Shown in pieces: positions 16,441 through 28,800 of a stretch of 64,000 nucleotides of DNA. Both the position numbers and the translations under genes were made by a program. The stretch spans positions 3,968,001-4,032,000 of the forward strand of contig NZ_CP034550.1 of assembly GCF_009498035.1 (NCBI RefSeq). Reading direction: 5' to 3'. The notes below the pieces were generated by a model. That model worked only from the letters and a program-made list of their open reading frames with translations. It ran no database searches and was not told the DNA's origin. Within the stretch, counting starts at the first letter, position 1. Each line of letters begins with the position of its first letter. Origin of the DNA: Saccharothrix syringae (lineage in GTDB: Bacteria > Actinomycetota > Actinomycetes > Mycobacteriales > Pseudonocardiaceae).

Positions 16441-16920
16441 TCAGAGGGGAATCCGGTAGCGCAGCACGGCGGCGGACCCGCTGTCCTCGGGGACGCCGCC
16501 GTGGCGCTCGACCGTCCTGGCCGACGCGGTGTTGTCGGCCTCGCAGACGACCAGCACCCGGTCCAGGCCGAGCGCCCGCGCCTCGTCGAGCACGCGGCCC
16601 AGCGCCCAGCCGGCCAGGCCGCGCCGGCGCGCGGAGGGCCGGATGCCGTAGCCGACGTGGCCGAGCCGGTGCACGAGGTCGTCGTCACCGTGCCGCAGCG
16701 CGATGCCGCCGAGCACCCGGCCGTCCTCGACGATCCACCAGTGGGCGCACCCCGCCTCGGCGGTCAGGCGCGCCACCCAGGCCGCGAACCCGGCGGGCGT
16801 GTCGACCCGGTCGGTGGGGCGCAGGCCGAAACCGTCCTCGTGGGCGCCGGGGCCCCACTCGTCGTGCGCGTCGAGCCACGCGGTGCGCAGCTCGGTGGTG
16901 GGTGCGACCAGCTCGGGCAT
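16441..16920 (-). CDS. GNAT-family N-acetyltransferase
   Basis: A 159-residue acyl-CoA-dependent acetyltransferase. The acetyl-CoA loop reads VGYGIRPSARRRGLAGWAL (the RRxGLA form of the Q/RxxGxG/A motif), followed by VLVVCEADNTASARTVERHGG, which places the usual Asn of motif B. The N-terminal part binds the acceptor and its sequence is not diagnostic. The ATG at 16920 is chosen over a GTG six bases upstream. It lies just downstream of the WYL regulator on the same strand, but 25 bases separate them, so cotranscription is possible. Confidence 0.85.
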   Translation of the reverse strand: MPELVAPTTELRTAWLDAHDEWGPGAHEDGFGLRPTDRVDTPAGFAAWVARLTAEAGCAHWWIVEDGRVLGGIALRHGDDDLVHRLGHVGYGIRPSARRRGLAGWALGRVLDEARALGLDRVLVVCEADNTASARTVERHGGVPEDSGSAAVLRYRIPL

Positions 16921-16945
16921 GATCACGACCGTACCGGTGCGCGGG

Positions 16946-17881
16946 TCAGTACCGGTCGAGCAGCCACCGGCCCAGCGCGCGCAGCCGGTCGTTGAGCGCG
17001 TCCGGTTCGAGCACGTCGACGTCCAGGTCGAGGTGGACGAGCCAGCGGGCCGCCCAGTCCAGGTCGTCGGTGCCCAGGTGCAGCTCGCACCCGTCGCCGT
17101 CGTCGACCACGGTGGCGACGGCCGGGTCGACCATCTCGCGGACCAGGTCGCCCGAGGTGTGCACCCGCACGCGCACCCGGTGCCGGCGCGGCCCGTGCGC
17201 GAGCCGCTCGGTGGCGAACGCGGCGGCGTCGGCCGGCGGTTCGGGCGCCGGGAGGCGCGTGCCGAGCGGTTGGACGCCCTCGACGCGGTCGAGCGCGTAG
17301 ACCGCCCACCGGTCGGCCCCGCGCGGGCACGCGACCAGGTACCAGCGGCGGCGCAGGGTGACCAGCCGGTGCGGCTGCACGTCGACCGGTTCGGCCAGCG
17401 CCGCGTGCGGGCGCCGGTGCCGGATGCGGACGGCCTCGCCCGCGCGGCAGGCGAGCGCGACCGGGATGAGCACGTCGCGGTCCGGGCGGCGGTGCGCGCG
17501 CGCCGGTGCCCGGACGTCGGCGAGCGCGGCCAGCCGGGCGCGCCACCGGGCGGGCACGACCTGGGTCAGCTTGGCCAGGGCGGTGGTCGCGGCGGTGTCC
17601 AGGCCGTCGACGGCGACCGCGGTGCGCAGCCCGAGGGCGACCGCGGCCACCTCGTCGGCGTCGAGCAGCAGCGGGGGCATCGCGTGGCCCGCCGCGAGCC
17701 GGTAGCCGCCCGCCCGGCCGGCCTCGCCCTCGATGCGGTAGCCCAGCTCGCGCAGCTGGGCCACGTCGCGGCGGGCGGTGCGCTCGGTGACGCCGAGCCG
17801 GGCCGCGAGCCGCGCGGCGGAGATGCCGGGGTGCGCCTGGAGCAGCGCGAGCGTTTCGAGGCGCCGGTTGGTCGTGCTCAC
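16946..17881 (-). CDS. WYL-domain (YafY-type) transcriptional regulator
   Basis: A 311-residue regulator. An N-terminal HTH_11 winged helix (RRLETLALLQAHPGISAARLAARLGVTERTARRDVAQLRELGY) is followed by a WYL ligand-binding domain (about 140-230, with RWYLVACPRGADRWAVYALDRV) and a C-terminal WCX-like region. WYL proteins often bind nucleic acid or small metabolites. The gene starts with GTG and is divergent from the RidA gene. A 13-base dyad lies between the two starts, which supports autoregulation and control of the RidA/SRPBCC pair. Confidence 0.88.
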   Translation of the reverse strand: MSTTNRRLETLALLQAHPGISAARLAARLGVTERTARRDVAQLRELGYRIEGEAGRAGGYRLAAGHAMPPLLLDADEVAAVALGLRTAVAVDGLDTAATTALAKLTQVVPARWRARLAALADVRAPARAHRRPDRDVLIPVALACRAGEAVRIRHRRPHAALAEPVDVQPHRLVTLRRRWYLVACPRGADRWAVYALDRVEGVQPLGTRLPAPEPPADAAAFATERLAHGPRRHRVRVRVHTSGDLVREMVDPAVATVVDDGDGCELHLGTDDLDWAARWLVHLDLDVDVLEPDALNDRLRALGRWLLDRY

Positions 17882-17906
17882 CGGGCGATCATCCCGCAGA
17901 AACCCT

Positions 17907-17919
17907 GACAGTACCTGTC
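17907..17919. promoter_or_regulatory. GACAG-TAC-CTGTC dyad, likely WYL-regulator operator
   Basis: A perfect inverted repeat of five bases around TAC, placed 25 bases from each of the two divergent starts. The position suggests binding by the adjacent WYL regulator. Confidence 0.55.
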
Positions 17920-17944
17920 CGGGTTGGTCGCCATACTGGTCCGC

Positions 17945-18343
17945 GTGAACACGAAGTCGCTGCTCCGCCCCGCCGGTCTGGTCAACTCGCCCGCCTTCAG
18001 CCACGTCGCCGTGGTGCCGCCCGGCGCCACCACCGTCTACGTCGGCGGTCAGAACGCGGTCACCGCCGACGGCGCGCTCGTCGGCGAGGGCGACGTGGTC
18101 GCCCAGACCCGGCAGGTGATGGCCAACCTGCGCGTCGCCCTGGCCGCGGCGGGCGCGACCGTGCACGACCTGGTGCTGGTGTCGGTCCTGTTCGCCGACG
18201 GCGTCGACCTGCGCGAGGCTTACGGCGTCGCCGCCGCCGGCCTGGAGGGCGCCGCACCCCCGGTGGTGGCGGCGCGGGTGGCCGGTCTGGCCGTGCCCGG
18301 CGCGCTGATCGAGGTCAGCGCGGTCGCGGCGGTGGCGGCGTGA
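17945..18343 (+). CDS. RidA-family protein
   Basis: A 132-residue YjgF/RidA fold protein (FSHVAVVPPGATTVYVGGQNAV, then VVAQTRQVMANLRVALAAAGATVHDLVLVSVLFADG). True RidA deaminates reactive enamine intermediates and needs a conserved Arg near the C-terminus. The equivalent segment here, VVAARVAGLAVPGALIEVSAVAA, keeps an Arg but in an altered context, so it may be one of the Rid subfamilies with another substrate. The GTG at 17945 is the likely start. Its stop overlaps the start of the SRPBCC gene (GTGA). Confidence 0.83.
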   Translation: MNTKSLLRPAGLVNSPAFSHVAVVPPGATTVYVGGQNAVTADGALVGEGDVVAQTRQVMANLRVALAAAGATVHDLVLVSVLFADGVDLREAYGVAAAGLEGAAPPVVAARVAGLAVPGALIEVSAVAAVAA

Positions 18344-18759
18344 CGCGGCCGGCCGTCGGCCGCACCCGGGACGCCGGCTGGCAGATCGGGGTGTCCAAGA
18401 CGGTGGACCACCCCGCCGGTGCCGTGTGGGACTTCATCACCTCGCCCGAGGGGACGGCGATCTGGCTCGGCGAGGGCGTCACCGTGTCGCCGGAGCGGGG
18501 CGCGCCCTACGAGACCGCGGCGGGCGTGCGGGGCGAGACCCGGGGCTTCCGCCACCTCGACCGCGTCCGGCTCACCTGGCAGCCGCCGGGCTGGGCGCAC
18601 GACACGACGCTGCAGCTGACCGTGTCGGCCTCGGGCGAGGGGAGGTCGCGGCTGGTGATCCACCAGGAGCGGCTGGCCGACGCCGGGGAGCGCGAGCAGC
18701 AGCGCCGGCACTGGCAGGGCGTGATCAACGCGATCGCGGCGGCGCTGGCGGAGGGCTGA
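18340..18759 (+). CDS. SRPBCC (AHSA1-like) domain protein
   Basis: A 139-residue START/AHSA1-type hydrophobic-pocket protein (VSKTVDHPAGAVWDFITSPEGTAIWLGEG at the N-terminus, a long C-terminal helix HWQGVINAIAAALAEG). Such proteins bind small lipophilic ligands. AHSA1 members are frequently paired with ArsR or WYL regulators. Its start overlaps the RidA stop, so it is the second gene of that operon. It converges on the SGNH lipoprotein gene with a 12-base gap. Confidence 0.8.
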   Translation: MTRPAVGRTRDAGWQIGVSKTVDHPAGAVWDFITSPEGTAIWLGEGVTVSPERGAPYETAAGVRGETRGFRHLDRVRLTWQPPGWAHDTTLQLTVSASGEGRSRLVIHQERLADAGEREQQRRHWQGVINAIAAALAEG

Positions 18760-18771
18760 AGGCGCCCCGGC

Positions 18772-19659
18772 TCAGCGGGTCGCCTCCAGCACCGCGGCGG
18801 CGATGGCCTCGTGGCCGGCGGGCGTGGGGTGGACGTCGGTCAGCGCGCAGAAGTGGGTCAGGGCGCACACCCGTGCCACCGGCGTCGGCACCCGGCCGTA
18901 GGTCGGGTCCTCGGTCGTCTCCGTCAGCGGGCCGTACCCGCCGGTCGCGGCGGTGACGTCGACGAACGTCGCCCCCACCTCGTCGTACTCGGCCTTGAGG
19001 GCGGTGTTGAAGAAGTCGCGGAACAGCGTGACCGACAGCCGCGCGAGGTCCTGGCCGTCGGGGAACTCGGGGGAGACCCACGCCCCGAGGAACACGTCCG
19101 GGTAGGTCAGGCCCACGATCGGGGCGTCGCCGGCGGCCTCGCGCAGGGCGGGCAGCACGGCGGCCAGGTTGGCCCGCACGTCGGCCACCGCCCGGGAGGC
19201 GCAGCCCAGCGCGTCGGCCGCCCGCGCGCACGGCGCCAGGTCGTTGCCGCCGATCACCACCGTCACCAACCCCACCCGGCCCCGGTGCTCGCGCAGCGCC
19301 GCCACGGCCGCGTCGAGCTGGGTGCGGTCCGCCGGGTCGGGCGCGTCGACGGCGCGGTTGGCGGGTGCGCAGCCGGGCTGGGCGCGCAGCTGTGCGGACG
19401 TGGCGCCGCTGCACGCGAGGTTGACCAGCCGCAGGCCGGACCGCTCGGCGACCAGGTGGGGGAAACCGTCCCGGGACGACCCCGCGGAGGGCTGGTAACC
19501 GGTCGCGTAGGAGTCGCCCAGCGACACGTACACGCGTTCGGGTGACGCGGACGAGGTCGACGACGCCGACGACGCCGGGGGTGCGGAGGGGGACGACGTG
19601 CACGCCCCGAGGGCCACCAGCAGGACACCGACCAGCGCGGACCGCCGAACTCCCGGCAC
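18772..19659 (-). CDS. SGNH/GDSL-hydrolase lipoprotein
   Basis: A 295-residue secreted esterase-type hydrolase. The N-terminus SALVGVLLVALGACTSS is a lipoprotein signal with lipobox LGAC, so the protein is anchored outside the membrane. SGNH blocks are GDSYATGYQ (nucleophile Ser), a later GGNDLAPC (Asn) and DVHPTPAGH (Asp and His). The block order and the SSRDGFPHLVAER segment match secreted actinomycete lipases/esterases of the SEST type. It starts with GTG at 19659. The substrate is unknown, perhaps lipids or acylated polysaccharide. Confidence 0.88.
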   Translation of the reverse strand: MPGVRRSALVGVLLVALGACTSSPSAPPASSASSTSSASPERVYVSLGDSYATGYQPSAGSSRDGFPHLVAERSGLRLVNLACSGATSAQLRAQPGCAPANRAVDAPDPADRTQLDAAVAALREHRGRVGLVTVVIGGNDLAPCARAADALGCASRAVADVRANLAAVLPALREAAGDAPIVGLTYPDVFLGAWVSPEFPDGQDLARLSVTLFRDFFNTALKAEYDEVGATFVDVTAATGGYGPLTETTEDPTYGRVPTPVARVCALTHFCALTDVHPTPAGHEAIAAAVLEATR

Positions 19660-19800
19660 GTGAACCCCTTCCACCCGACGACAGGACCACCACAAAACGT
19701 ACGGGAAGTGAAAGGGGAGCGGGGGAGAAGCGGCCGTCTCTAGCGTCCTGCGCGGCCCGCGTCCGAGCGAGGGGACGCGGCCGGGACGACTGGGGGACAC

Positions 19801-22800
19801 GTGCGCCGTCACAGGGGCCGCAAGGCCGGGCTCGTCGGGTTGCTGTGGTTGCCGGGTGGCGCGGGCGCGGTGAAGCTCGTCGCCTCCGGCCTCGTGGTCG
19901 CGCTGGTCGCCGGCGCGGTGGTCGGGGACAGCACGACCACGAGACCGCCCGGCGGCGGGTCCGCGACCGCCCACGGCCCGGAACAGCGCTGGGGGACGGC
20001 GGCCGACAGCGCGACGGCGGGCCACACCGAGGGCAAGCCGGCCAACCGCACCCTGCCCGACACCCTGCGCGGCCGCTACCCCAGGCAGGTCTGGGAGCAG
20101 AAGGTCGAGAACACCGCCGCCGAGGTGGAGGCGCCCGCGCCCGAGCACCGCGGGTTCGACGCCGCCACCAGCACGGAGATCCCCGAGGCGCGCACCGAGT
20201 ACGAGCGCACCTACGCCAACACCGACGGCACCGAGACCACCGAGTTCTCCGGCGCCAGGCTGAACTACCGGGACCGCGACGGCAAGTGGGTGCCCATCGA
20301 CACCCGCCTGGTCGGGGACCCGGGCAAGGGCTGGCACAACGCCGCCGACGAGGTCGACGTCCGCGTCGCCCCGAAGTCCGGCGCCGACGAACTCGTCACG
20401 CTCACCGTGGACGACGACCACTCGGTGTCCTACACCCTCGCCGGTGCCACCGCCTCCGCCGGCGCGGTCGACGGCAGCACCGTCACCTACGCCGGCGTCC
20501 GGCCGAAGGTCGACCTGAAGCTGGAGTCGCTGCCCGGCGGGGTCAAGGAGACGCTCGTCCTGGCCGCGGCCGACGCGCCGACCTCCTTCACCTTCCCGCT
20601 GCGCCTCCAGAACCTCACCCCGCGCGTCGACGGCGGCCAGGTGGTCTTCACCGACGCCGCGGGCGCGCAGCGGGCCGTGATCCCGCCCGGTTCCATGGTC
20701 GACGCCAACGGCGCCACCTCCACCGCCGTCTCCTACCGGCTCTCCGGCACCGACCTCGAACTGACCGTCGACCCCGCCTGGCTGCGCGACCCGGCCCGCG
20801 CCTTCCCGGTCGCCGTCGACCCCACGGTCAAGCTGCCGGTGACCGGCGAGGCCGCCGACATGAGCATGTACGTGCGGGGCGGCACCTCCTCGCCGGGCGG
20901 CGACGAGTTCGCCACCGGCCCGGACGCGGCGGCCTACGTCCGGTTCGGCAACCTGGTCGAGCGCCTGAGGAACCACACCATCTTCGGCGCCCAGCTGTGG
21001 GTGGTGAACTTCGAGGCCGAGTCGTGCACCCCGCGCCCGGTCACCGTGCACCCGGTCACCGGGTCGTGGGACTCCCAGTGGCAGGGCGGCTACCCCGGTC
21101 CCGCCGTCGGCGGCGCGCTGGCGAGCAGGTCCTTCGCCCACGGGTACATCGCGTTCGGCGAGTCCTCCTCGGCGTGCCCCACGGCCGGTGAGCTGTTCAA
21201 CCTCGGCGCGGGCGGCCGGGACCTGGTCCAGCGCTGGGTGAACGGCGAGCAGGCCAACAACGGCCTGTCCCTGCGCGGCCCCGGGCGCAAGAAGTTCGTC
21301 GGCCCGGCGCGGGCGAACCCGCCCAAGCTGTACGTGACGCACAGCCCGTACAACGCGACCTACAAGCTGACCGACCCGCGCCCCAACCCGCCGGTGCTGC
21401 AGAACCAGGACGGCAAGGTCAAGGTCACGGTCACCAACAAGAGCGCCGAGGCGTGGTCGCAGAGCGGCTACTACCTGGCCTACCGCGCCTACAAGGCCGA
21501 CAGCGGCGCGTCGGTGGTCCAGCAGCGCGCCGCCAACCTGCCCGCGTCCGTGCCCCGCAACGGCAAGGTGACGCTGGAGGCCACCATCAAGGCGCTGCCG
21601 CCGGGCAAGTACTTCCTCGACTTCACCATGGTCAAGGCCGGCGGGCCGGTGTTCACCGACCACCAGGTGCCGCCCGCCCGGGTCGTGCTCCAGGTCTTCG
21701 ACATCCCGCCGGTGGTGCAGGAGCTGTTCCCGGTCAACGGCTACCAGGCACCCACGCTGACCCCGCAGCTGTGGGCGCGGGCGCTCGACGTCGACGCGCC
21801 GCCCAGCTCGTCGCTCCAGTTCAAGTTCGAGATCTGCGAGCGCGACCCGCAGGACAAGCCCGTCAACTGCGTGAACTCCGGCTACCAGGCCAAGACCGCG
21901 TGGACCCCCGCCGCGGGCGCGCTGAGCTGGTCCAAGGCGTACAAGTGGCGCGCGTTCGTCAAGGACGCCACCACCGAGGTCGCCTCGCCGTACTCCACGC
22001 TGCTCACCCACGTGCCGCAGCCCGAGGTCACCTCGCGCGTCTCGTCCTCGCCGCTGGGCCTGTCCGAGGAGGACTTCGACCCGCAGACGGGCAACTACAC
22101 CACCGCCGCGGTCGACGCCACCGTCACCACGGTCGGACCGCAGCTGACCGTGACCCGGACCTACAACAGCCTGGACCCGCGCCGCGACGGCATGTTCGGC
22201 GCCGGCTGGACCTCCGGGTACGACGTGGAGCTGGTCCCCGACGACGACGGCTCCGGCAACGTCGTGGTGACCTACCCGGACGGCCAGGCGGTCCGGTTCG
22301 GCCGCAACGCCGACGGCACCTACGCCGCGCCGTCCGGGCGGGTCGCCTCGCTCACCGCCGACAGCACGTCCTGGAAGCTGCTGGACAAGTCCGGCACCAC
22401 CTACCAGTTCGCGCCCACCGGCCGGCTCACCAGGATCACCGACGTCTCCGCCCGCTCGGTCGTGCTGAGCTACGGCACCGACGGCAGGCTCACCAAGGCC
22501 CAGGTGTCCAACAGCCAGACCAACACCGCCGGACGCGCGCTGTCGTTCACCTGGACCGGCAACCACGTCACGGCCGTGCGCACCGACCCGCTCAACGGGA
22601 CCCCGCTGACCTGGACCTACAAGTACACCGGCGACGTCCTGAACGAGGTGTGCGCGCCCGGTGCCACGGCGTGCACGACCTACGGGTACACCGCCGGGTC
22701 GCACTACCGCAGCACCGTGCTCGACGGCCGGCCGGAGTCGTACTGGCGGCTGGGCGAGTCCGAGGGCACCCAGGCGGGCAGCGAGGTCGCGGTCAACCTG

Positions 22801-25800
22801 GGCAAGGACACCGCGACGTACAAGAACGCCGCGCTGGGCACCACCGGCCCCCTCGCGGGCACCTCGGACACCGCGGCGACGTTCAACGGCACGTCCTCGA
22901 CCGTGGAGCTGCCCAAGGGCGCGCTGAAGAAGAGCCGGGACGGCGCGGTCGAGCTGTGGTTCCGCAACAACCCCACCGGTTCGGGCGGCCCGCTGCTCGG
23001 CTACCAGGACAAGGCGCTCGGCACGACCCCGACCACCGGCGTGCCGGTGCTCTACGTCGGCACGGACGGCAAGCTGCGCGGCCAGTTCGCGGGCGGCTCG
23101 GTCGCGCCGATCACCTCCGCGACCGCGGTCAACGACGGCAAGTGGCACCACGCGGTGCTGTCGTCGATGGGCTCCACGCAGACCCTGTACCTGGACGGCG
23201 CCGAGGTCGGCGAGGCCACCGGCCGGACCGTCGACCACACCCTGCTGACGTTCAACCAGCTCGGCGCGGCGCACGCGACCGGCACCTGGCCCGCGTGGGG
23301 CAGCACGCCGCAGCGGTTCTACAACGGCTCGATCGACGAGGTCGCGCTCTACGCGGGCCCGCTGGGCCCGGCCCAGGTCGCCGCCCACCACAGGGCCGGC
23401 ACCGCGCAGGCCGACCAGCTCGCCGAGGTGGTCCTGCCCAGCAAGCGGGTCGGCGCGGCGGTGAAGTACGACGTGGGCCTGGACCGGGTCAAGGAGTACA
23501 CCGACGACGACGGCGGCACCTGGCGGGTCGGCGCGCCGACGGTGTTCGGCGGCGACGACGACCTGCGCCGCAGCGTCGAGGTGCTGGACCCGGCCAACCG
23601 CACCAGCCTCTACGAGTTCGACGCCCTCGGCGGCCGGCTGCTGCGCTTCGGGCTGCCGCTGGGCCTGGAGGCCCGGTCGGAGGACGCGCCGGGCGAGCCC
23701 GTGCCCACGCCGGGCGAGCCGGTGCGGCAGTGCTCCAAGCCGGACCCCGACGACCCCGCGTTCTGCACGGTCATCCCGGACGACTCCGGCGGCCCGGTGT
23801 TCGTGCGCTACGGCGTGGACGGCGTGAGCATCCGCTCCTTCGGCTACGACGAGGACGGCACCCTGAAGACGGTCACCGACGAGAACGGTGACACCACCAC
23901 GATGACCCACGACGCGCGCGGCAACGTCACCTCGCGCAAGACCTGCCGCACCGACGCGGAGTGCCACACCTCCTACACCACCTACCCGGCGACGGTCACC
24001 AACCGGTTCGACCCGCGCAACGACCAGCCGGTCGAGACCAGGGACGGCCGGTCCGCCGGCGCGACCGACAACACCTACCTGACCAGGTACACCTACCACC
24101 CCAGCGGCCAGCTCGCCTCGCAGACCGGGCCGGACGGCAGCTCGACGTCCAGCAGGTACACCACCGGCGCCGAGCCCGCGGTCAACGGCGGCAACCCGCC
24201 CGCCGGGCTGCTGGAGAGCACCACCAACGCCCGCGGCAAGACCACCCGGTACGCGTACTTCGCCAACGGCGACCTGGCCCGGGTCACCACCCCGGCGGGC
24301 CTGGTGACCGAGTTCGGCTACGACGCCCTGGGCCGGCTGACCTCGCAGAAGGAGATCTCGGACAGCTTCCCGGCCGGCGTGTCGTCCACCTTCACCTACG
24401 ACGCCGCGTCACGCCCGCTGGTCAGCACCGGACCGGTGACGACCAACGCGGTCACCGGGGTGAAGCACCAGCAGCGGGTCACCAACACCTACGACGAGGA
24501 CGGCAACCTCACCCGGGTGGAGACGGCCGACGCCCTGGGCAACGACCCGGCGCGCGTCACGACCACCACCTACGACGAGCACGGCCGGCCGCGGACGGTG
24601 ACCGACGCCGAGGGCAACGAGACCCACTACGAGCACGACGACTTCGGCAACGTCACCTCCAGGACCGACCCCAACGGCAACCGCTACGACTACGCCTACA
24701 CCGCGCGCAACAGCCTGGCCGAGGTGCGGTTGCGGAACTGGCGCAGCGACCCGCCGGGCGCACCGGCCCTCTCGCGCGACCACCTGGTGCTGAACTCGTA
24801 CAGCTACGACTTCGCCGGGCGCCTGGCGAGCACCACCGACGCGATGGGCAGGCGGACCGAGTACCAGTACTACGACGACGGCCTGCTCAAGCGGACCGTG
24901 CTGAAGAACTTCCACGACCCCGACGGCACCACGCGCGACTTCGTGCTGGAGGAGAACACCTACGACGGTGCCGGCAACCCGGTCAGGCAGGTCGTGGACA
25001 ACGGCCGGACCGTCGTGCAGAACACCGTCGACCGGCTCGGCCGGGTGGAGGCCGCGGTGCTCGACCCCGGCGGCCTGGCGCGCACCAACGCGTTCACCTA
25101 CGACGGCAACGGCAACATCAAGAGCGTCACGATGACCGGCAAGCCCTCCAACGTGCCGTGGGCGGTGGCCAACGACCAGCAGAAGGTCACCTACGACTAC
25201 GACGACGACGACAACGTCGTGCAGGAGACCGTCTTCGACGGCGCCGGCACCCGGGTCACCAGGACCGCCTACGACCGGCGCGGCCTGCCGGTGAGCGAGA
25301 CCGACGCCCGCGGCCTGGTCGCCGGCGCCGACCCCGCCGCGTTCACCACCAGGGCGGGCTACGACGAGCTGGGGCAGCTCGTGACCGCCACCGGCGCGCC
25401 GGTCGCGGCGGAGAGCGGCGGCAACCCCGCCACCACGGTCACCCCGACCGTCACCACCGGCTACGACACCTTCGGCGGCGCGGTCGACGTCAAGGACGAG
25501 CTGGGCCAGGTCTCCCGCACCACCTACGACCGGCTCGGCCGCGTGGTGAGCGCGGCGGCGCCGTCCTACCAGGCGCCCGGCGCCACGCAGGCGGTCACGC
25601 CGACGACGGTGTCCAAGTACGACGGCAACAGCAACGTGGTCGAGGTCGTCGACCCGCGCGGCAACGTCTCCCGCAGCACCTACGACCAGCTCAACCGGCT
25701 GGTCGAGGTCGACGTGCCCGGGTCGACCAACGACGAGCGCGCGGTGACCTCGTACACCTACACCAGGTCGGGCCGGGTGCTGTCCACCACGGACCCGCTG

Positions 25801-28800
25801 GGCGCCCGGACCGAGGCCACCTACGACGACCTGGACCGCCAGGTCACCGCGACGCGGGTCGAGCGCCGACCCGCGGCCGCCGCGTTCACCACCAGGCACA
25901 CCTACGACGACGCGGGCAACGCGGTCACCACCGCCGCGCCGACCGGTGCCACCACCACCAACACCTACGACGCGCTCAACCAGCTCGTCAAGGTCGTCGA
26001 CCCGAACTCCGTCCAGCTCCACCTCGGCTACGACTTCGCCGGCCAGCGGGTCCGGGTCACCGACGGGCTGGGCCGGACCGACCGGACCACCTACAACCAG
26101 TACGGCGAGGAGGTGGCGGAGACGTCGCTCAAGGCCGACGGCACGGCCCTGCGCGGCTGGACCTACGGCCGCGACCAGGTCGGCAACGTCATCTCGGTGA
26201 CCGACCCGAACCAGGTCGTGGAGACCTACGCCTTCGACGCGGCCAACCGGCTGGTCCGGCAGACCGAGCCGGTGGCCGACGGCAGGAGCGTCACCACGTC
26301 GTTCGGCTTCGACGCGGCGGGCAACCGCACCCGCTACACCGACGGGCGCGGCAACAGCACCATCACCACCTACAACACCCTCGGCCTGCCGGAGTCCACG
26401 GTGGACCCGGCGACCGCGGCGCACCCGAACGCGGCCGACCGGACCTGGACGGTCGGGTACGACGCGGCCGGCAACCCGGTGTCGCTGACCGCGCCGGGCG
26501 GGGTGGGCCGGAAGCGGGTCTACGACGCCGCCAACCGGGCGTCCTCGGAGACCGGCACGGGCGCGGAGTCCGCCACGGTCGACCGGACCTACGGCTACGA
26601 CCTGGCCGACCACGTCACCCGGGTGAGCGCGCCGGGCGGCACCGACACCTACGACTACGACGACCGCGGCAACCTGCTGGCCACGTCCGGCCCCAGCGGC
26701 ACCTCGCAGTTCCGCTACGACGGCGACGGCAACCCCAGCAGCCGCCAGGACGCCGCCGGCACCACCGCGTTCACCTTCACCAAGGGGCGCCTGGTCGCCA
26801 CCGTCGACGGCATCACCGGCGCCACCCAGCGGGTCGGCTACGACGCCGCCGGGATGGTCAAGACGCTCGACTACGGCGCCGGCCGGGTCCGCACCCTGGG
26901 CTACGACGACCTCGGGCGCCTGACCTCGGACGTGCTGACCAACGCCGCCAAGCAGGCCGTCGCCTCCACCGGCTACACCTTCAACCCCGACGACACCGTG
27001 GCCACCAAGACCACGGCGGGCGTCGCGGGCGCCGGGCAGTGGAGCTACGGCTACGACAAGGCGGGCCGGCTCACCGGCACCACCTTCGGCGGCACCACCA
27101 CCGCCTACGACTGGGACGACGCGGGCAACCGGGTCAAGGCGGGTGGCAAGGTCGCGACCTACGACGAGCGCAACCGCCTGCTCTCCGACGGGGACAACAC
27201 CTACACCTACTCGGCCAGGGGCACCCTGCGGTCCCGCACGGGCGCCTCCGGCACCACCCGGTACTCCTTCGACGCGTTCGACCGGATGACCGGCGCCGGC
27301 GCGCTGACCTACACCTACGACGGGTTCGACCGGGTGGCCACGCGCAACAGCACCCGGTTCAGCTACGCGGGCCTGGCCGACGAGGTCGTCTCCGACGGCG
27401 CGGAGACCTACGCCCGGGGCGCGGGCGACGAGCTGCTGGCCACCGCCCGCGGCACCACCGAGCGCCTGGCCCTCCAGGACGCCCACGGTGACGTGGTGGC
27501 CGCGTTCGACCCGGCCGACAGCACCCTGGCCGCGCTGCCCGACTCCACCGGCTACGACCCGTTCGGCAAGGTGACGGGCCGGACCGGCAACACCGGCTCG
27601 CTCGGCTTCCAGGGCGACTGGACCGACCAGTCGAGCGGCCAGGTCGACATGGGCGTGCGCTGGTACGACCCGGCCACCGGCGGGTTCGCCTCCCGCGACA
27701 GCGCCGACACCAGCGGCGGCTCCGCGACCGGCGCCAACCGCTACGCCTACGGCTCCGGCGACCCGGTCGCCAACGCCGACCCCACCGGCCACTTCGGCGG
27801 CCCGATCGCGCCCCCGAGGCCCAAGCCGGGCACCAAGAGCGGCGGCGGTGGTGGCGGCGGGTGGTCCTGGGGCAAGCTCTGGGGCGGCGTCAAGAAGGGC
27901 GCGGGCTGGGGCTGGCGCGCCAAGAAGTTCGTCTCGCCGTGGAACGCCTTCTGGAGCGTGATGGCGCCCACCCCGCTGGGCGACAGCTCCTGCACGGGCC
28001 GGTACGGCGTGACGTGCGACGTGTACTTCAGCCCCGGCTTCCAGGCCAACCCGCCCTCGGTGCACCAGCAGTTCTGCGACACCCACTCGTGGACCAAGCA
28101 GTGCGGCGGCAGCGGCCGGTTCCCGTACCCGATCGGCGGCACCCGGGTCGACCCCGGCACCGGCGCCGGTGGCGGCGGCGGTCCGGGTGGCGGTCCCGGC
28201 GGGAGCGGCGTGGACGCGGCGGCGGCCGCGGCAGCGGCGGCACTGGCGGCGTACCTGCGCGCCAAGGCGATCTCCGACCAGGCGCGCGCCGACAACGCCC
28301 GGGTGGCCAAGAACAACCCGATCGCGGTGAACCCGGCCGCGACCCAGCCGGTCCTGACCATGCCCAAGCCGGTGTCGTCGACGCCGAAGTCGCCCGCGAC
28401 GAAGGTCGGCACCATCCGCGACGTCGTCGACGACGTCAAGGCCGACACGGACGCCATCTACCAGGCGGCCGTGCGCCGGGCGGGTCAGGTGCAGCGCAAC
28501 GTGTCCACCGCCGCGCAGGTGTCGCCCTCGGGCAGCCCGGCACCCCAGCCGGGCACCGGGGATGACGATGACGACGGCGACTGCCGCAGCACCCTGCCGA
28601 CGCCGGACTACAAGCCGCTGGACAAGAAGAACGGCAACCGCGCCACCGGCGTGGAGGCGTGCCTGGTGCTGGAGAACCTGACCAAGGGCAGCGCGCCGAG
28701 CGTCTACCCGCCGGGGTTCCGCTGGGCGCAGGCGACCGCGGGCCACCACGGCGCCAACCCCGAGGTGAAGTTCTGGATCAACCGGTGCCACCTGCTGGGC

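Noticed and set aside
18772..24099. A 1775-residue open frame on the minus strand across the RHS gene
   Set aside because: Only its last 295 codons (SGNH lipoprotein) are real. The rest is antisense of the RHS gene with Val/Arg/Gly-rich shadow composition.
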